Shown in pieces: positions 54,001 through 62,119 of a stretch of DNA of 64,000 bases. Origin of the DNA: Ostrinia nubilalis (taxonomy: Eukaryota; Arthropoda; Insecta; Lepidoptera; Crambidae); the NCBI RefSeq assembly GCF_963855985.1, contig NC_087117.1, positions 3,917,001 through 3,981,000 of the forward strand. The letters run 5' to 3'. Below the pieces are notes generated by a model, which saw only the letters and a program-made list of their open reading frames with translations, was not told the DNA's origin and did no database searches. A program made the position numbers and the translations under genes. The stretch's first letter is position 1. The number at the start of each line of letters is the position of its first letter.

Positions 54001-57000
54001 CGCGACTTTAGGTGGCCGTGGCACGGAATCCGAGGTAGGTACATTATAGCTCACCCGTCTACAGGGTGGAGGGGGGAGTGACCTCTCCCCTCTCCCCTCA
54101 GACCCCGCGTGATTGATTTGTCCCGAATGCAGTCCGTCCGGCGATTTCTAGATCGGATATTTTGTTATGATTTAGTAGAGGCAATATATTGGCAGAAATA
54201 TTCTAAGATTTGTAATAGAGTATCATACACGTACACTGACTCTACACTGGTTGGGTTTTTATTGGCGGTCAAGCTGTAGATCCTGGCTACACAGGAGTTG
54301 CAGCGGTGGGAACGAGAGGTGGGAATGGTACTCTGGCGTTAGAATATAGCTTAGCAGTTAATTCCTTTTTATATGGCTTTTTAGAATTTAATACATAATG
54401 TTAACAAGAATTTATAGCACTTTTGTAAAATCATTGCTTGTTTGACAACTAGGTATTGTAATTTTTTATCACTTTATTAATCGCCTGCGTTCGGCGAGCA
54501 GTGTTCGGCGAACAAAGATCGGATGTATACCACGAACAAGTCTCTCAGTCCAACAATAAGGGATTTATTTTACATATCTTATGGAATATTTTAATAAAGC
54601 ATGGCTGCATCACCATAATGTTGATGAGATCTTGACTTTATGTAGGTTTTGTTAGTCACTATGTAGGTAAAATAAATAAACCAAACTTCATTTAATGTTA
54701 GCGCAACCATAGCTTCTTATACACAAAAGATACAAACGGCGCTTCAAGTGTAACACTAATATCTATGCCGTTGTAATAGGGTTGCTATTGGCACAAAAAT
54801 CACAAAATAGGAGCAGAAGACAAACTACATACAAAGTGCGCTCGGGCAACGCACACATAAACAACAACACCGTCAATAATCGCAAACCAATCTAAACCAG
54901 TGCGAAGTGTAAGTGTCCGCTTGAGACGCATCTGTGTGCGTATGCAAAATGAAGTACATACACATACAGGCGATTGTCTTGTTACTATCTATTTTGTACA
55001 AAAATATAGTTAGTATGCTTAGTGCGAGTTTGCATTAAACGAAGTCGCTAGCGTCAAAAAATCTATATGATTTTAGTTCTTGAAAGTGTCCGCTAGGGGC
55101 GCTGTACAATCCTTCATACGTTTAATGTCATTTGTTACGCAGTCGCTAGCGAAGACGTTTGATGTAACTCGCACTAAGCCCCCTGTGGGCTGAGTGTGAG
55201 TTTACATTAAAAAATGTATGAAAATTTTAGTTTTTGATCGTTTCCCGCTAGGGGCGCTGTACAATCCGTCGTACATTTAATGACATTTTTTGATGTAAAC
55301 TCACACTAGACCCTCTGATGTACTATCGCTAGTACAGTCAGCGTCAAATATTCCGTCTTAAGCCCCAAAAAGTATAACAACCTTATTCCAATTGTAACAA
55401 CGGTGTTGCGAACTTTTTGGCTAATTTGCCATGAAGTATTTGACGCTGGCTGTACATAAACAAAACAGTTCTTAATTTAAGTTTCTTCTTGATCTTCTAT
55501 CTTCTCTTCAGTGATGATAATTGACGCAACAATCTCGATGCATTAAGCACCTAACACGCTGACGCCTCGGATCTGTGATCGCGTGACGTGAGCTGCATTA
55601 AGAACGTTGCGCCATTTTGTTTTCCGTTGGTTTTGACAGTTATTTGAATTTCGAACATCAAGTACTGACTAACGTCAAATAGTTTCGTGACACCCAAAGT
55701 GGCCAAAAAGCTGATAAGACAACCTTTTTTTAAATTATGTGTATGTTTTTTGTTTCTTCTTTATTCTAATTGTAATAAGACGTTGCAAACTTATTGGCTA
55801 CTTTGGAACGAACTATTTGACGCTGACTGTACCAAAACCGCACACACATTAAATAAAAACATACAATAATTTTAACACATAAATACAAAACACCTATTTC
55901 TGTTACAGCAAAACTAAAACTATATGTATCTATCTCTTTTTTATGTTGGAATAAGAGAGGGACAGATAATACAGAAGAAAAATGTCTACTAAAAGCATGA
56001 ATTATAAAGTCCGCACCAATAGACGCCGGCCATTTTGAAAATATTCAAATTTTTATTTCTATTTCGATTAATAAATCTACAACTTTAGACTCAATATTAT
56101 TCGTTAAAAGCAGCCAGCATCTATTAACGATTTCTTACACTATAATAAAGACTTCTATAAAACCTTTTTACAATCAATAATCTTATAATGATTTTATCAA
56201 AGCCTTATCACGTAATACTGCATCATCAAATTGGTTATTCAAAATTCTATAGCAGTAATCGAATCGCTTTGCACAGGGCTCTGTGAGAGCACAACGTAAT
56301 TCCAATAGGGGGGTGGGGTGAAGCGGGGGTACACCCCACATAACCCCTCACCCCGAGGGGAAGCCGGGGTGAATAGATATTTGTGCGCGCACAGAGATGT
56401 AAATATAATTTTCACTGCAGTAAATGGCACAGGTAAATTTATCCTACTAATATTATAAATGCGAAAGTTTGGATGTCTGGATGTTTGTTACTCTTTCACG
56501 CAAAAACTACTGAACATATTTTGTTGTAACTTTACAGTATTATTGTTTATAACCCAAAATAACATATTATAGGCTGTGACAAACTAAATTTCACACGGGT
56601 GAAGCCGCGGGTAAAATTGTTTAAAATAGATTTTATAATTATTGCACACAACATAAAACTGGGAATTTATTATTTTACACCGCCTTTTACTGCAGTGATG
56701 AGTAATTAATTAGAAAATGGTTGAATTTATATAAATACACAACAAATTATCGCAATATTAGATACTAAGTATCAAAATAAAGTTGAATACATACAAAAAA
56801 TAAGCAGTGTTCTAGTTGCATAAAATCGAGTCACATACAATCAGCAATCAAATAATTCGTGACACCCAAAGTAATCAAAAAGTTCGCAACACGTCTTTGT
56901 TACAATTGGAATAAGGTTATATCAGCAACTTTTTTTTTGACCACTTAGCGTCACGGACTATTTGTCGCTGACTGTATGAATAAATAAAATACAGAAGTAA

Positions 57001-60000
57001 CAACGCTTCTGAAGAGAATTTGGAATGTTTTAAAGAAAAAAATCTTGAAATTCTTCTTTCTTCTGTCACTGATGTAAAAACACAAGTCCAACCCACCATT
57101 CGACAAGACTGAAGCGCATAACGGCGTCAGTCGAGCCGAAGGATGGACTGGTCAAGCGTCTGTCTTCTTGCAACTTCTTTTGTCTTCTTGCAACTTCTTT
57201 ATGTCTTCTTGCAACTTCTTTATGTCTTCTTCGTACTTTTTGTCTTTTTACAGCCTGTGCACTAATATGGCCAAGGCCATGCCCCTTTCTATGACCAATC
57301 AAGGTTTTGGAAAGAGGCAGAACATTAGACCTTTTTACATATAGTTAGTACCTATTGAAATTTTCAAAATTGGTCTTTATGTATTGGGAATACAGTTCAC
57401 AGGTAATACATGATGCCAAGTCAATTTATAGACCGTTTCATCCACGAAGACGCGCCCCACCAATTTTTGGTCGAGGGAAGCACGTGGTGCGAGGAGTTTG
57501 ATCCGAGCGTCATTATTGTAGTGTGCGTGTGCACTCGTGGATAATTTAGCGTGTACCGATAACACTCAAACATTAGCGGAAGAATGGTGGGGCGCGTCTT
57601 CGTGAATGAAACGATCGGAGAACAGTGCTTCTGGGCTCTCTATGATAGAGCATATAGGTTTTGACACAATACTGGCCACTTACCTTTGTCTGCATTCACC
57701 TAATTATTAAATAAAAAATAAAATAATTCATACTGGTCAATACTTTTAAATTACCTACATATAAAGAGCCCAGTTGCACTGTACATAAAATACAAAATAC
57801 AATGAACAGTTCTTTACATTGCAACTCAGCATTCTAAATTGTAATCGCTGACATAATACAATTATTGGAATGTACAGTCAGTGTTGTAAGAATTAAGGAG
57901 AAAAAAATTTGGATGCATTCAACAGATTTGTTGTTTATGTATGAAAGGAAGGAAATCAGTTTATTTGGTCCATCAGAATTTAAAAATTGTCATGACTGAA
58001 AGACTTATTCGCTTCTTTATAAAAAAAGTCATAAAACTCATTTTATTTTTGCAGGCTTTTAAAAAGCATTTCTAACGTCCCAGTATTAACGCCACCACTG
58101 CTTCGGGACAATGGGCCAGTGCTGAGAAGAAGCAGCGCAAGAAACTCAAGTCACTAATTTAACTTTTAAGACTGGGTTATTAAGCCCGACTGTACATCAA
58201 CAAATTGTTGAAATCGGCTTCCTGTACCTGACTCATATTACGGTTTGCATCATGAAATAGCTTTACATTTAGTACTTTATTAGGTACGTTCAAATTGTAG
58301 AGGAAACCATGTATAACTAAATGTAAATTAGTAATAAGAAATATAAATTAATCGTTGAGGTTTTTGATTGTCAATAGAGCCCATTATAAGTACAAATGTC
58401 GGTTTTATTATGAAAGTAATATGCAAAATGTTTTGCAAATTATTAATTCGTACAGAATGAAATAATTCGCATCACGACAGATGCGTACAAAGAGTTGAAA
58501 CCGTTATTCTTTTGTAGTTAAAAGAAAGAAACCCCATTCTTCCAGTTGACTCTTTTAAATCCAGACTAGGTATTGAATTGAATTTATTTTTAAAAGCTAA
58601 ATAAAGGGAATAAAGAAACAAGTTACAAAGAATTAAGTCTGCGAATGCTTTGTCCCATTTCCGGTTTGTACGTTTGACCCTAGACGTGAAACACCTGGAT
58701 AATATTAATATAAGTTCATTGAAACCACTTACCTGGCTAACGTTACTGTCAAAAACAGCATCGTAGGCATAAATCCTTGGCGGCTCGGGTGGTGTGACAT
58801 TATTACGGGTGACAGCAACTGTGTGGTTCACCGGATCCACTGAGACGCAGTTGTAGGAGTTCTCCAACGTCTCCTTCTGGTCCATGGGACGGACTCTGAC
58901 CACCACGCGTACATTTTCAACGGTTGGCGCTGCTAACTCTGCGTCCTAAAGAACATGTTTATATGTATTACGGTTACTGAATAAGCAAGTTCGTCTAAAT
59001 GAGGAAAAGTGTGACAATAAATGACATCACTGCACTGTTGATGTTCAAATTGTACTTTTATTCGCGTTTTATTTTTAATTCGTCCCACAATACTAAGGAA
59101 GTAAATTCTAAAACGTTAATAACGACCAAAACACTTAAAACAACTGTTTAAATTAACTTGCTTTATCCTCAAATCGGTAAGAGGCACTTGATAGTAAAAA
59201 CGGACGTAAGGTGCGCGCGCATAAGTACCCCGCGACCTAAATACAGAAAAATAAAATCCTTTGTTCTATCATTAAAACAAACGACGAAACTAAACAACGC
59301 GATGAAACTCCACTGTAATAAATCAGTAATCAATGGTGTAACGTACTAAAATGTTAAGTCCACTTTCTGCCCCCACTCAACACTGAACCATGCTACAACA
59401 GAACCTCTCTTGGAATGGCTTGAGCACATCGTTTGTGGCAAAATGGAGGCCGAAAAACCAGGTCACTAGGTCGAAACTGGGCCGAATGTCGGTATTGATG
59501 TACCCAGATATGACATATGGCTGTTTTTATATTTATCGTGCAACTTTTTGCGTCGGACGTATTTTATAACGATAAGTGTAAACTCTAGATAACGACGCAT
59601 TTTTTCGACGTTATTGAGTCGTTAAATGGTAAAGATGATAGAGAACAAGGTGAAGCAAAAACATGACCCTCCTTCTGGCGCAGTCGGGTAAATAGACAAA
59701 AAATTTCGACGTTTTATTTATTTACACTTTTGCACATACAACTGTACAGTGGCGGACTTAATGCCAGGTGGCATTATCTGCCAGTCAACCACAGGTCGAG
59801 TAGAGAGACTAAGGCGGCGATTAAGGAGTTTGTCGTTAAATCGAATAATGTTAGAGTTTACACTGTAATTGGGACTTATTTTAAGATCATTTACAATTGC
59901 TTTTTAATTGTTTAATGGTATATGTATTAAGAGCTGATACAAAATGAAAAATGTATAACAGATATTACTTTTTAGAAACAATTAGTATTTCTTGTGCTGT

Positions 60001-61204
60001 GAATTATAACTTTGCTTTTTAATTTAATGTACGTAACCACAATACAATTAGAAGAAAATCACGTTTTCAATCAATAAATTAAGTGCAGCGAAATGAAACT
60101 GATTTATTTAGTGTGGGCCTATTTTATTGTTATGAAAAAATAATCGTTTTAACATAAACATTGTTGGAAACTATTCGCTCACAAGTTAAAATTATAAAAT
60201 TACCACATTGATCAGTAATTAATATTCTTTGATTGAATTTATTTTAACGATAGAACTTTTTATTTCATTTTGATAGATCTAGATTGATTGTGACTAATTA
60301 GAAGTCTAGAATTGTTAAATACAATAAAAGTACTTGTCAGACAATTTTAATCGTTAATTTAAAAAGGTGATGATTTTATTCAAGCTCATAATAAGCAAGC
60401 ATTTTTAAGATAGTATCATTTACGTTAATTTACGCCTTGGGGTGCAGATAAGATTTTTTTAGAGTAAAAAATGAAGGACGAATGAGTACCAATAAGAATA
60501 AGTATTAGAATAAGAAAAAAAAGTGTAATACCACAATGAAATACCAAAAAGCTCATGATAACGTAATTATGTATTACTTTTACTTTCAGCTGTGGTTCAA
60601 AGTGGAAAGTGGGTCATCACTTTTGCTGATTAGCAAACCGGACCAACCAATAAGAAAAATTACGCTTAGAAATTAAATGACTTAGACAATTTTAACATTA
60701 AAAAGGATAGAGGTGACCTTGCTAGCAGAATAAACGGTCAGAGCGTGCTACAGAAGTACGTACTTACTAGGAAAACCTCGATAATATCGACCCCCACATG
60801 TGCGCCATTTTAACTGCGACTCGCGAGAAAAGATAAAAATCATCATTGACGAAATGACGATCTTTCTATTCTAGCACGTTTCGCTAGCGATGCAGACGCG
60901 TAGTAATGAATTATACGGTAATAGACGGACGGCAGTTACTACGCACAATGCTAACTCGAGTACCTAGGTAGATGTGAAATGACCCTGAGATACGATGAGT
61001 CACAACGCGGTTGTAACTAAAAAATTCAACGACTTCACACAAAAGGCGTCGCCCAAGTACATGATGAACAATGAAATTATATCGCCACATTGACCATGAT
61101 GCTATATCACCCGATTATCGGAATTAAATATATGAAATGGTTATGAAATCATGACTAACACACATCCGGGCACCGCGTGATAAGAAAAATTCACTTACAG
61201 GCAT
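23910..61204 (-). CDS. Klp64D: Kinesin-II motor subunit KIF3A/Klp64D, 14 coding exons, 674 residues
   Basis: Coding exons: 61204-61199, 58945-58733, 41845-41640, 40127-39997, 39482-39283, 38298-38101, 37345-37215, 35021-34969, 34414-34284, 31056-30980, 29878-29698, 29073-28837, 27117-26977, 24029-23910. All junctions are in phase; 2,025 bases including TGA. Heterotrimeric kinesin-II is the plus-end-directed anterograde motor of cilia and flagella and also moves axonal cargo; this subunit pairs with KIF3B and KAP3. Motor domain at residues about 10-345: P-loop GQTGTGKT (100-107), switch I NTESSRSH (214-221), switch II DLAGSE (250-255), neck [11 protein letters not shown]. An acidic run of seven E followed by a basic stretch (exon 9) and a coiled coil (about 362-590) precede the tail, whose [20 protein letters not shown] identifies the KIF3A rather than KIF3B type. 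Length fits the family (about 680-700). Introns are riddled with partial exon copies and transposons. Confidence 0.97.
24880..25692 (+). mobile_element. RTE-type fragment split by the hAT-like element
   Basis: Left part reads [19 protein letters not shown] and then TQAAT. Right part (25611-25692) continues with [20 protein letters not shown] and ends in GATGATGATGATGA. Removing 24996-25602 and one duplication restores continuity. Confidence 0.75.
24996..25602. mobile_element. hAT-like element, 607 bp, inside an RTE fragment
   Basis: Ends CACTAGCGGCGTA and TACGCCGCCACTG (11 of 13 complementary), flanked by an exact 8-base duplication CCGCTACC at 24988-24995 and 25603-25610. It holds a copy of the non-LTR 3' UTR family (25105-25290) and GC-rich subterminal arms (CCGCCCCGGGTGCC and CGCCCCGGGTGCC). 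Confidence 0.8.
26977..27117 (-). CDS. Klp64D: Kinesin exon 13: KIF3A-specific tail motif and poly-alanine
   Basis: Acceptor [46 protein letters not shown], a run of eight alanines (GCC repeats at 26987-27012), VKY, donor GTAAGT. Confidence 0.95.
27495..28208 (-). mobile_element. Non-LTR retrotransposon 3' end inserted in an exon 12 copy
   Basis: Reads [40 protein letters not shown] and [10 protein letters not shown], the C-terminal region of CR1/Jockey-type polymerases (WGG...LERAQRA). It is 5'-truncated. On the + strand it ends with an (AATAAG)n stretch at 27508-27540, the complement of a simple-repeat tail. The ORF 28309-27779 fuses 36 kinesin-derived residues to it. Confidence 0.75.
28209..28836 (-). 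repeat. Four tandem donor-side copies of kinesin exon 12, period 155
   Basis: Units end at the donor CAG|GTAAATACC near 28831, 28676, 28521 and 28366 and continue into a fourth copy cut at 28209. Each holds [20 protein letters not shown] and on to PKEYQ, and each joins intron start (ACATTAACTC) to exon at a shared AACTCGGCC word, suggesting microhomology. The E-Q-Q-R-E insertion of the true exon is absent in the copies. No acceptors. Confidence 0.88.
28837..29073 (-). CDS. Klp64D: Kinesin exon 12: end of stalk
   Basis: Acceptor [89 protein letters not shown], donor GTAAAT. It aligns with ERLDIEEKYTSLQEE...NFIPQDYQ of KIF3A. Confidence 0.96.
29180..29697 (-). repeat. Tandem donor-side copies of kinesin exon 11
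   Basis: Two nearly complete units of about 160-180 bases and one or two remnants. Each repeats the last 43 codons or so ([20 protein letters not shown]...) plus donor GTAACTGACTTCAAGAAAGA and intron start. One unit has an extra G that shifts frame at the QRRL position. No acceptors. Confidence 0.85.
29698..29878 (-). CDS. Klp64D: Kinesin exon 11: stalk coiled coil
   Basis: Acceptor [71 protein letters not shown], donor [19 protein letters not shown] matches the conserved KVIVGGVDLLAKA of KIF3A. Confidence 0.95.
30185..30668. mobile_element. Large foldback element, arms about 190 bases
   Basis: Left GGCGTC plus a T run, CGCGCGGCCATCGACCAAAC and AACTCAGTCTGAACTGAGTT are mirrored at the right, ending GACGCC at 30668. 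The centre near 30420 holds the [23 protein letters not shown], an artefact of the palindrome. Flanked on the left by a reversed Helitron-like end (30050-30183). Confidence 0.75.
30980..31056 (-). CDS. Klp64D: Kinesin exon 10: stalk coiled coil
   Basis: Acceptor [35 protein letters not shown], donor AA|GTACGT, phase 2 matching exon 11. The donor is less typical than the others, so the exact 3' boundary is slightly uncertain. Confidence 0.88.
31190..31404 (+). mobile_element. RTE-type pol C-terminal fragment
   Basis: Reads [20 protein letters not shown], then WMQATTNRS and LGKAYV with stops. The GAAGGCCTATGTTTAGCAGG end is shared with 9400 and 25611. Confidence 0.65.
32580..33608. mobile_element. 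DNA transposon relic with perfect 101-bp inverted repeats, Ginger-like
   Basis: Arms 32580-32680 and 33508-33608 are exact reverse complements, starting GTCGTAGTCGGATTGTATAA. The interior has pieces in shifting frames: [20 protein letters not shown], then [20 protein letters not shown] and [13 protein letters not shown]. These resemble the N-terminal part of KRBA2-like integrases of Ginger-type cut-and-paste transposons (from memory). There is no intact frame, and no target duplication: by comparison with the sister units about 45 bases at the insertion site were lost. Confidence 0.65.
33871..34135. mobile_element. Mariner-like short element with long inverted repeats
   Basis: Arms start CAGGGTGTTAGGTAAATGGG and mirror each other for about 110 bases; TA flanks at 33869-33870 and 34136-34137. 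A second copy with a deleted right half is at 49880-50039. Confidence 0.8.
34284..34414 (-). CDS. Klp64D: Kinesin exon 9: acidic then basic hinge
   Basis: Acceptor [53 protein letters not shown], donor GTGAGC. KIF3A proteins have the same acidic-then-basic order between neck and stalk. Confidence 0.94.
34555..34697. mobile_element. Short inverted-repeat element (GTATTCACAAAC family)
   Basis: Ends GGTATTCACAAACATTACTA and GCATCGTTTGTGAATACGGG; reverse-orientation twin of the element inside the hairpin at 17092-17232. Confidence 0.65.
34969..35021 (-). CDS. Klp64D: Kinesin exon 8: neck coiled coil
   Basis: Small 53-base exon: acceptor [27 protein letters not shown], donor GTAAGT. It matches FQKEIEELKKKLEE of human KIF3A. 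Confidence 0.94.
35257..35912 (+). repeat. Interspersed repeat (TAGGGTTC-GTAGCC family)
   Basis: Opens TTTTTAGGGTTCAGTAGCCA, has a CTGTCTGTCCGTCCGT microsatellite, and ends GGTACGGAACCCTCGGTGCG, GAGTCCGACTCGCACTTAGC. A partial reversed copy is at 45420-45797. Common in moth and butterfly genomes to my knowledge; class uncertain. Confidence 0.65.
35905..36605 (-). mobile_element. Jockey-like non-LTR retrotransposon, 5'-truncated
   Basis: Reads [40 protein letters not shown] and [20 protein letters not shown], the C-terminal region after the reverse transcriptase of Jockey-type elements. Its 3' UTR (35920-36120) is shared with the copy at 2941-3170. The tail is ATTTTATTTTATTTT on the + strand side at 35905. 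Confidence 0.78.
37215..37345 (-). CDS. Klp64D: Kinesin exon 7: end of motor and neck linker
   Basis: Acceptor [53 protein letters not shown], donor GTATCT, phase 2. Confidence 0.96.
37470..38100 (-). repeat. About five decayed donor-side copies of kinesin exon 6
   Basis: Recognised in + orientation by CATGACAGTCT-GGAGTTGCC, GTCTTGCAGCAGTCGG and CAGCTTCGAGTTCCTA at about 37475, 37600, 37720, 37855 and 37980. Spacing is near 120 bases; each keeps the exon end, donor and intron start (AACTGAAAATGAACCTTAAT). None has an acceptor. Confidence 0.8.
38101..38298 (-). CDS. Klp64D: Kinesin exon 6: switch II and alpha4-loop12 region
   Basis: Acceptor [75 protein letters not shown], donor GTAAGT. It completes DLAGSE and includes the tubulin-binding [11 protein letters not shown] motif. 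Confidence 0.97.
38835..38945 (-). pseudogene. Donor-side copy of kinesin exon 5
   Basis: Matches the last 35 codons of exon 5 through the donor (CTGAATCTTACCGCCAAATC in + orientation). A 2-base shortening in the HAIFSI region breaks the frame, and the 5' half and acceptor are missing. It lies about 340 bases into the following intron. Confidence 0.8.
39283..39482 (-). CDS. Klp64D: Kinesin exon 5: switch I exon
   Basis: Acceptor [70 protein letters not shown] and HLVDLA, donor GTAAGA. Confidence 0.97.
39997..40127 (-). CDS. Klp64D: Kinesin exon 4
   Basis: Acceptor [47 protein letters not shown], donor GTAAGT. The YLEIYNE motif is a kinesin signature. The usual R in FLVRV is C here. Confidence 0.96.
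40146..40385 (-). mobile_element. Non-LTR retrotransposon fragment with internal deletion
   Basis: The - strand reads [20 protein letters not shown] and DL, the core reverse transcriptase motif of Jockey-type elements. It jumps after about 20 codons to the 3' UTR family (CACTGGCCCATTTATTGTCC, GTGTAAAAGTGCTTTTTAAA, ending AATGAGTTTTATG). The YADD catalytic motif is lost. Confidence 0.75.
40870..41639 (-). repeat. Three decayed donor-side copies of kinesin exon 3
   Basis: Copies at about 41000-41110 (longest, from the ACCATGG-equivalent TYTMAGS region to the donor), 41460-41540 and 40880-40930. Each is recognised by CATTTACTTCTCATCATCAT and GATATGGCTGAATATAT in + orientation. They keep the donor side, lack the P-loop half and have no acceptor. 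Confidence 0.75.
41640..41845 (-). CDS. Klp64D: Kinesin exon 3: P-loop exon
   Basis: Acceptor [66 protein letters not shown] and NDDEK with donor GTAAGT. It carries the ATP-binding P-loop. Confidence 0.97.
45420..45797 (-). repeat. Partial copy of the TAGGGTTC-GTAGCC family
   Basis: Reverse complement of 35257-35640: GTCTGTCACGCAAACTATTC, ACCCCACACGTATGTGTTTG, CGGAACCCTAAAAAGAC. Confidence 0.65.
46617..46783 (-). mobile_element. Helitron-like element
   Basis: Reversed: CACTAGCTGTGCCTCGCGG at the left is the 3' end, TTTATAATATTAGTGTGA at the right is the 5' end. Confidence 0.6.
47870..48135 (-). repeat. Reversed copy of the spacer found between cyclophilin exon 5 duplicates
   Basis: CCAATCAATTGACGTACTTT, TTTAAAACTGTCAAAACGAA, CCCATAGATTTTGTATG and AAGACCAGAATGAAGTGTCT are complementary to 15000-15235. 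The spacer is therefore an interspersed repeat, not unique intron. Confidence 0.65.
49008..49262 (+). mobile_element. tRNA-derived SINE
   Basis: The head GGCCGTTTGGTGTAGTGGTT to GGTTCGATTCCCGGCCGGGC carries pol III boxes A and B. The body has GTCTAGTACCCATAGTACAA and GCTTTGCTTAGTTTGGGGCT, and the end is AAGGATATTTATTTAT. A reversed full copy is at 62728-62990 and a body fragment at 11098-11175. Confidence 0.78.
49880..50039. mobile_element. Mariner-like short element, deleted copy
   Basis: Left arm as at 33871 (CAGGGTGTTAGGTAATTGGG), right end CACACCCTG, TA flanks. Confidence 0.7.
50450..50646 (+). mobile_element. Helitron-like element
   Basis: Starts TGTACTAATATTATAAAGCTG and ends CACGCGGAATAAGTCGCGGG, AAGAAGCTAGT. 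Confidence 0.65.
50675..52872. mobile_element. Inverted-repeat DNA transposon, 2.2 kb, with subterminal repeats
   Basis: Ends mirror each other for about 40 bases: ATATCGATACCTCTGGGCTC, AAAGGTCGTAAAGGACAAA at the left and its complement ending at 52872. The word CGTAAAGGAC or its complement recurs near both ends (50890, 50921, 52528, 52729). No transposase frame: the longest ORF (50775-51005, 76 codons) is unlike known proteins. Confidence 0.75.
53690..53930 (-). mobile_element. Two adjoining retrotransposon 3' ends
   Basis: Non-LTR 3' UTR family (AAGCACTTTTACACGTCCCA, AATGGGCCAGTGGTGAGAAG) followed by a reversed RTE end (CATCATCATCATTTCAGCCG, AGGACGTCCACTGCTAAACA). Confidence 0.6.
55020..55310. 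mobile_element. Two adjacent short inverted-repeat elements of one family
   Basis: First: CTTAGTGCGAGTTTGCATTA to TGATGTAACTCGCACTAAG. Second: GAGTGTGAGTTTACATTAAA to TTTGATGTAAACTCACACTA. Both contain CGCTAGGGGCGCTGTACAAT. They are separated by about 12 bases. Confidence 0.75.
55330..55835. mobile_element. Two short elements of the GTACAGTCAGCGTCAAAT family
   Basis: First: GTACAGTCAGCGTCAAATAT to AGTATTTGACGCTGGCTGTAC. Second: ACGTCAAATAGTTTCGTGAC to AACTATTTGACGCTGACTGTAC. Other members: 5405-5650, 34435-34730 and 56835-56980. Confidence 0.65.
56442..56617 (+). mobile_element. Helitron-like element
   Basis: TCCTACTAATATTATAAATG at the 5' end and CACACGGGTGAAGCCGCGGG at the 3' side; the terminal CTAGT is lost. 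Confidence 0.65.
57160..57245. repeat. Short tandem repeat, GTCTTCTTGCAACTTCTTTAT unit
   Basis: Three to four units of about 21 bases; produces a spurious lysine- and arginine-rich ORF on the - strand. Confidence 0.7.
58733..58945 (-). CDS. Klp64D: Kinesin exon 2: first strands of the motor domain
   Basis: Acceptor TTCTTTAG, 71 codons including [39 protein letters not shown] and Q, donor GTAAGT. The RVRP motif contacts the nucleotide base in kinesins. Confidence 0.95.
58946..61198 (-). other. Kinesin intron 1, nothing coding seen
   Basis: AT-rich, 2.25 kb. No repeat family that I could match elsewhere in the window apart from short words; ORFs are shorter than 65 codons. Confidence 0.5.
61199..61204 (-). 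CDS. Klp64D: Kinesin exon 1: start micro-exon coding for M-P
   Basis: On the - strand, CCAAAAATGCCT is followed by the donor GTAAGTG. The two codons join in phase 0 to GAC GCA GAG of exon 2, giving [20 protein letters not shown]; human KIF3A also starts MP. The 5' UTR extends to higher coordinates. No nearer in-frame ATG precedes the motor domain in exon 2. Confidence 0.85.
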
Positions 61205-61316
61205 TTTTGGAGCTCCCCCACTGGCTGGATCACAGGAACGTTATTGCTTCTGTGCGACACCGAGAGACACGTCTTTTGTTTGCCGAATATTGTAAAAATC
61301 AATACCGTCGACCTAC
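61205..61316 (-). promoter_or_regulatory. Presumed 5' UTR and proximal promoter of the kinesin gene
   Basis: Only 112 bases separate the start codon from a hAT-like insertion. No TATA box evident. The transcription start cannot be placed from sequence alone. Confidence 0.3.
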
Positions 61317-62111
61317 CAGGGTTGCCAACTCTACGTATTTTTACGTAGATCTACGTATTTTAAGCCTTCCTTGCAAACCTACGAACTTTAGTCCCAGAAT
61401 CTACGTATTTTCTATCAAATTTGCAAAATAGGCTGAATGGGCATCGTTTCCTTTACTTTCGCGAAAAAGTTCGATCATGGTTCCGATCACGGTTATTTGG
61501 CATGTGGCAAAAGTCGGAACTAATGTTATTTTGACATTTCCCCATAGAAAAAATACTGTACAGCGCCCCCCTGTAAATCTCACTGAAAAGCCTTGATCTG
61601 TGGGTCTAGATAAAGTGCACTTTTTGATCGAATCGAAAATCGAATCCGTCAAAACTCCATACAAAAAAAAGGCTTTTCGACTGGTTTGCGATTAAAATGT
61701 GCACTTTGTCTAGACCCACTGATATGAAATTTGAAATGTGACGTGACAGTGTGTGTAAACCGTCAAACGGTCAAAGTGAATCTTCACTATAAAAATATTT
61801 CGAACTAAGATTGTGCTAAGATTTCGAAGGTGTTGTTGTATTTCGATATTTTTCAACTTCCTTCCTTCTTTCCAACAAATATAATTTTGTATAAAAATTT
61901 GTCTGAAAATGATACACAATAAAAGTGCTTTACTACTTTTAGGGTAATATAAATTGTCGTTTTATTACTTTTTACCTACCCCTACTCTCTTCATTTCACT
62001 CAGAAAAAAAAGTACGTAGATCTACGTATTTTCTATATGGAAATTGTACCATTTCTACGTAATTTTCTAATCTGTCCTACGACTTTTTCAAAATCCGAGT
62101 TGGCAACACTG
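61317..62111. mobile_element. hAT-like element, 795 bp, directly upstream of the kinesin start
   Basis: Ends CAGGGTTGCCAACTC and GAGTTGGCAACACTG (14 of 15 complementary), exact 8-base duplication CGACCTAC at 61309-61316 and 62112-62119. Subterminal words TACGTAGATCTACGTATTTT occur at both ends. It carries a nested foldback element (61598-61725: GTGGGTCTAGATAAAGTGCA and its complement). No transposase ORF. Confidence 0.85.
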
Positions 62112-62119
62112 CGACCTAC

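Larger units (their letters stand above)
41846..58732 (-). other. Kinesin intron 2, 16.9 kb, no nested gene seen
   Basis: Contains only transposon-derived and simple sequence by my reading: non-LTR 3' ends (43768-43890, 43990-44100, 46195-46320, 53690-53815, 58028-58160), repeats at 43590 and 45420, Helitron-like copies, a SINE, an inverted-repeat transposon at 50675-52872 and paired short elements at 55020-55310. ORFs here are under 80 codons and none has recognisable homology or splice-bounded structure. Confidence 0.6.

Noticed and set aside
57066..57302. Lysine- and arginine-rich ORF ([16 protein letters not shown])
   Set aside because: It is produced by a 21-base microsatellite.
23910..61204. 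Exon copies as an assembly artefact
   Set aside because: Copies differ from each other by many substitutions and carry different later insertions, which haplotype duplication or read collapse would not produce. Long-read confirmation was not possible here.
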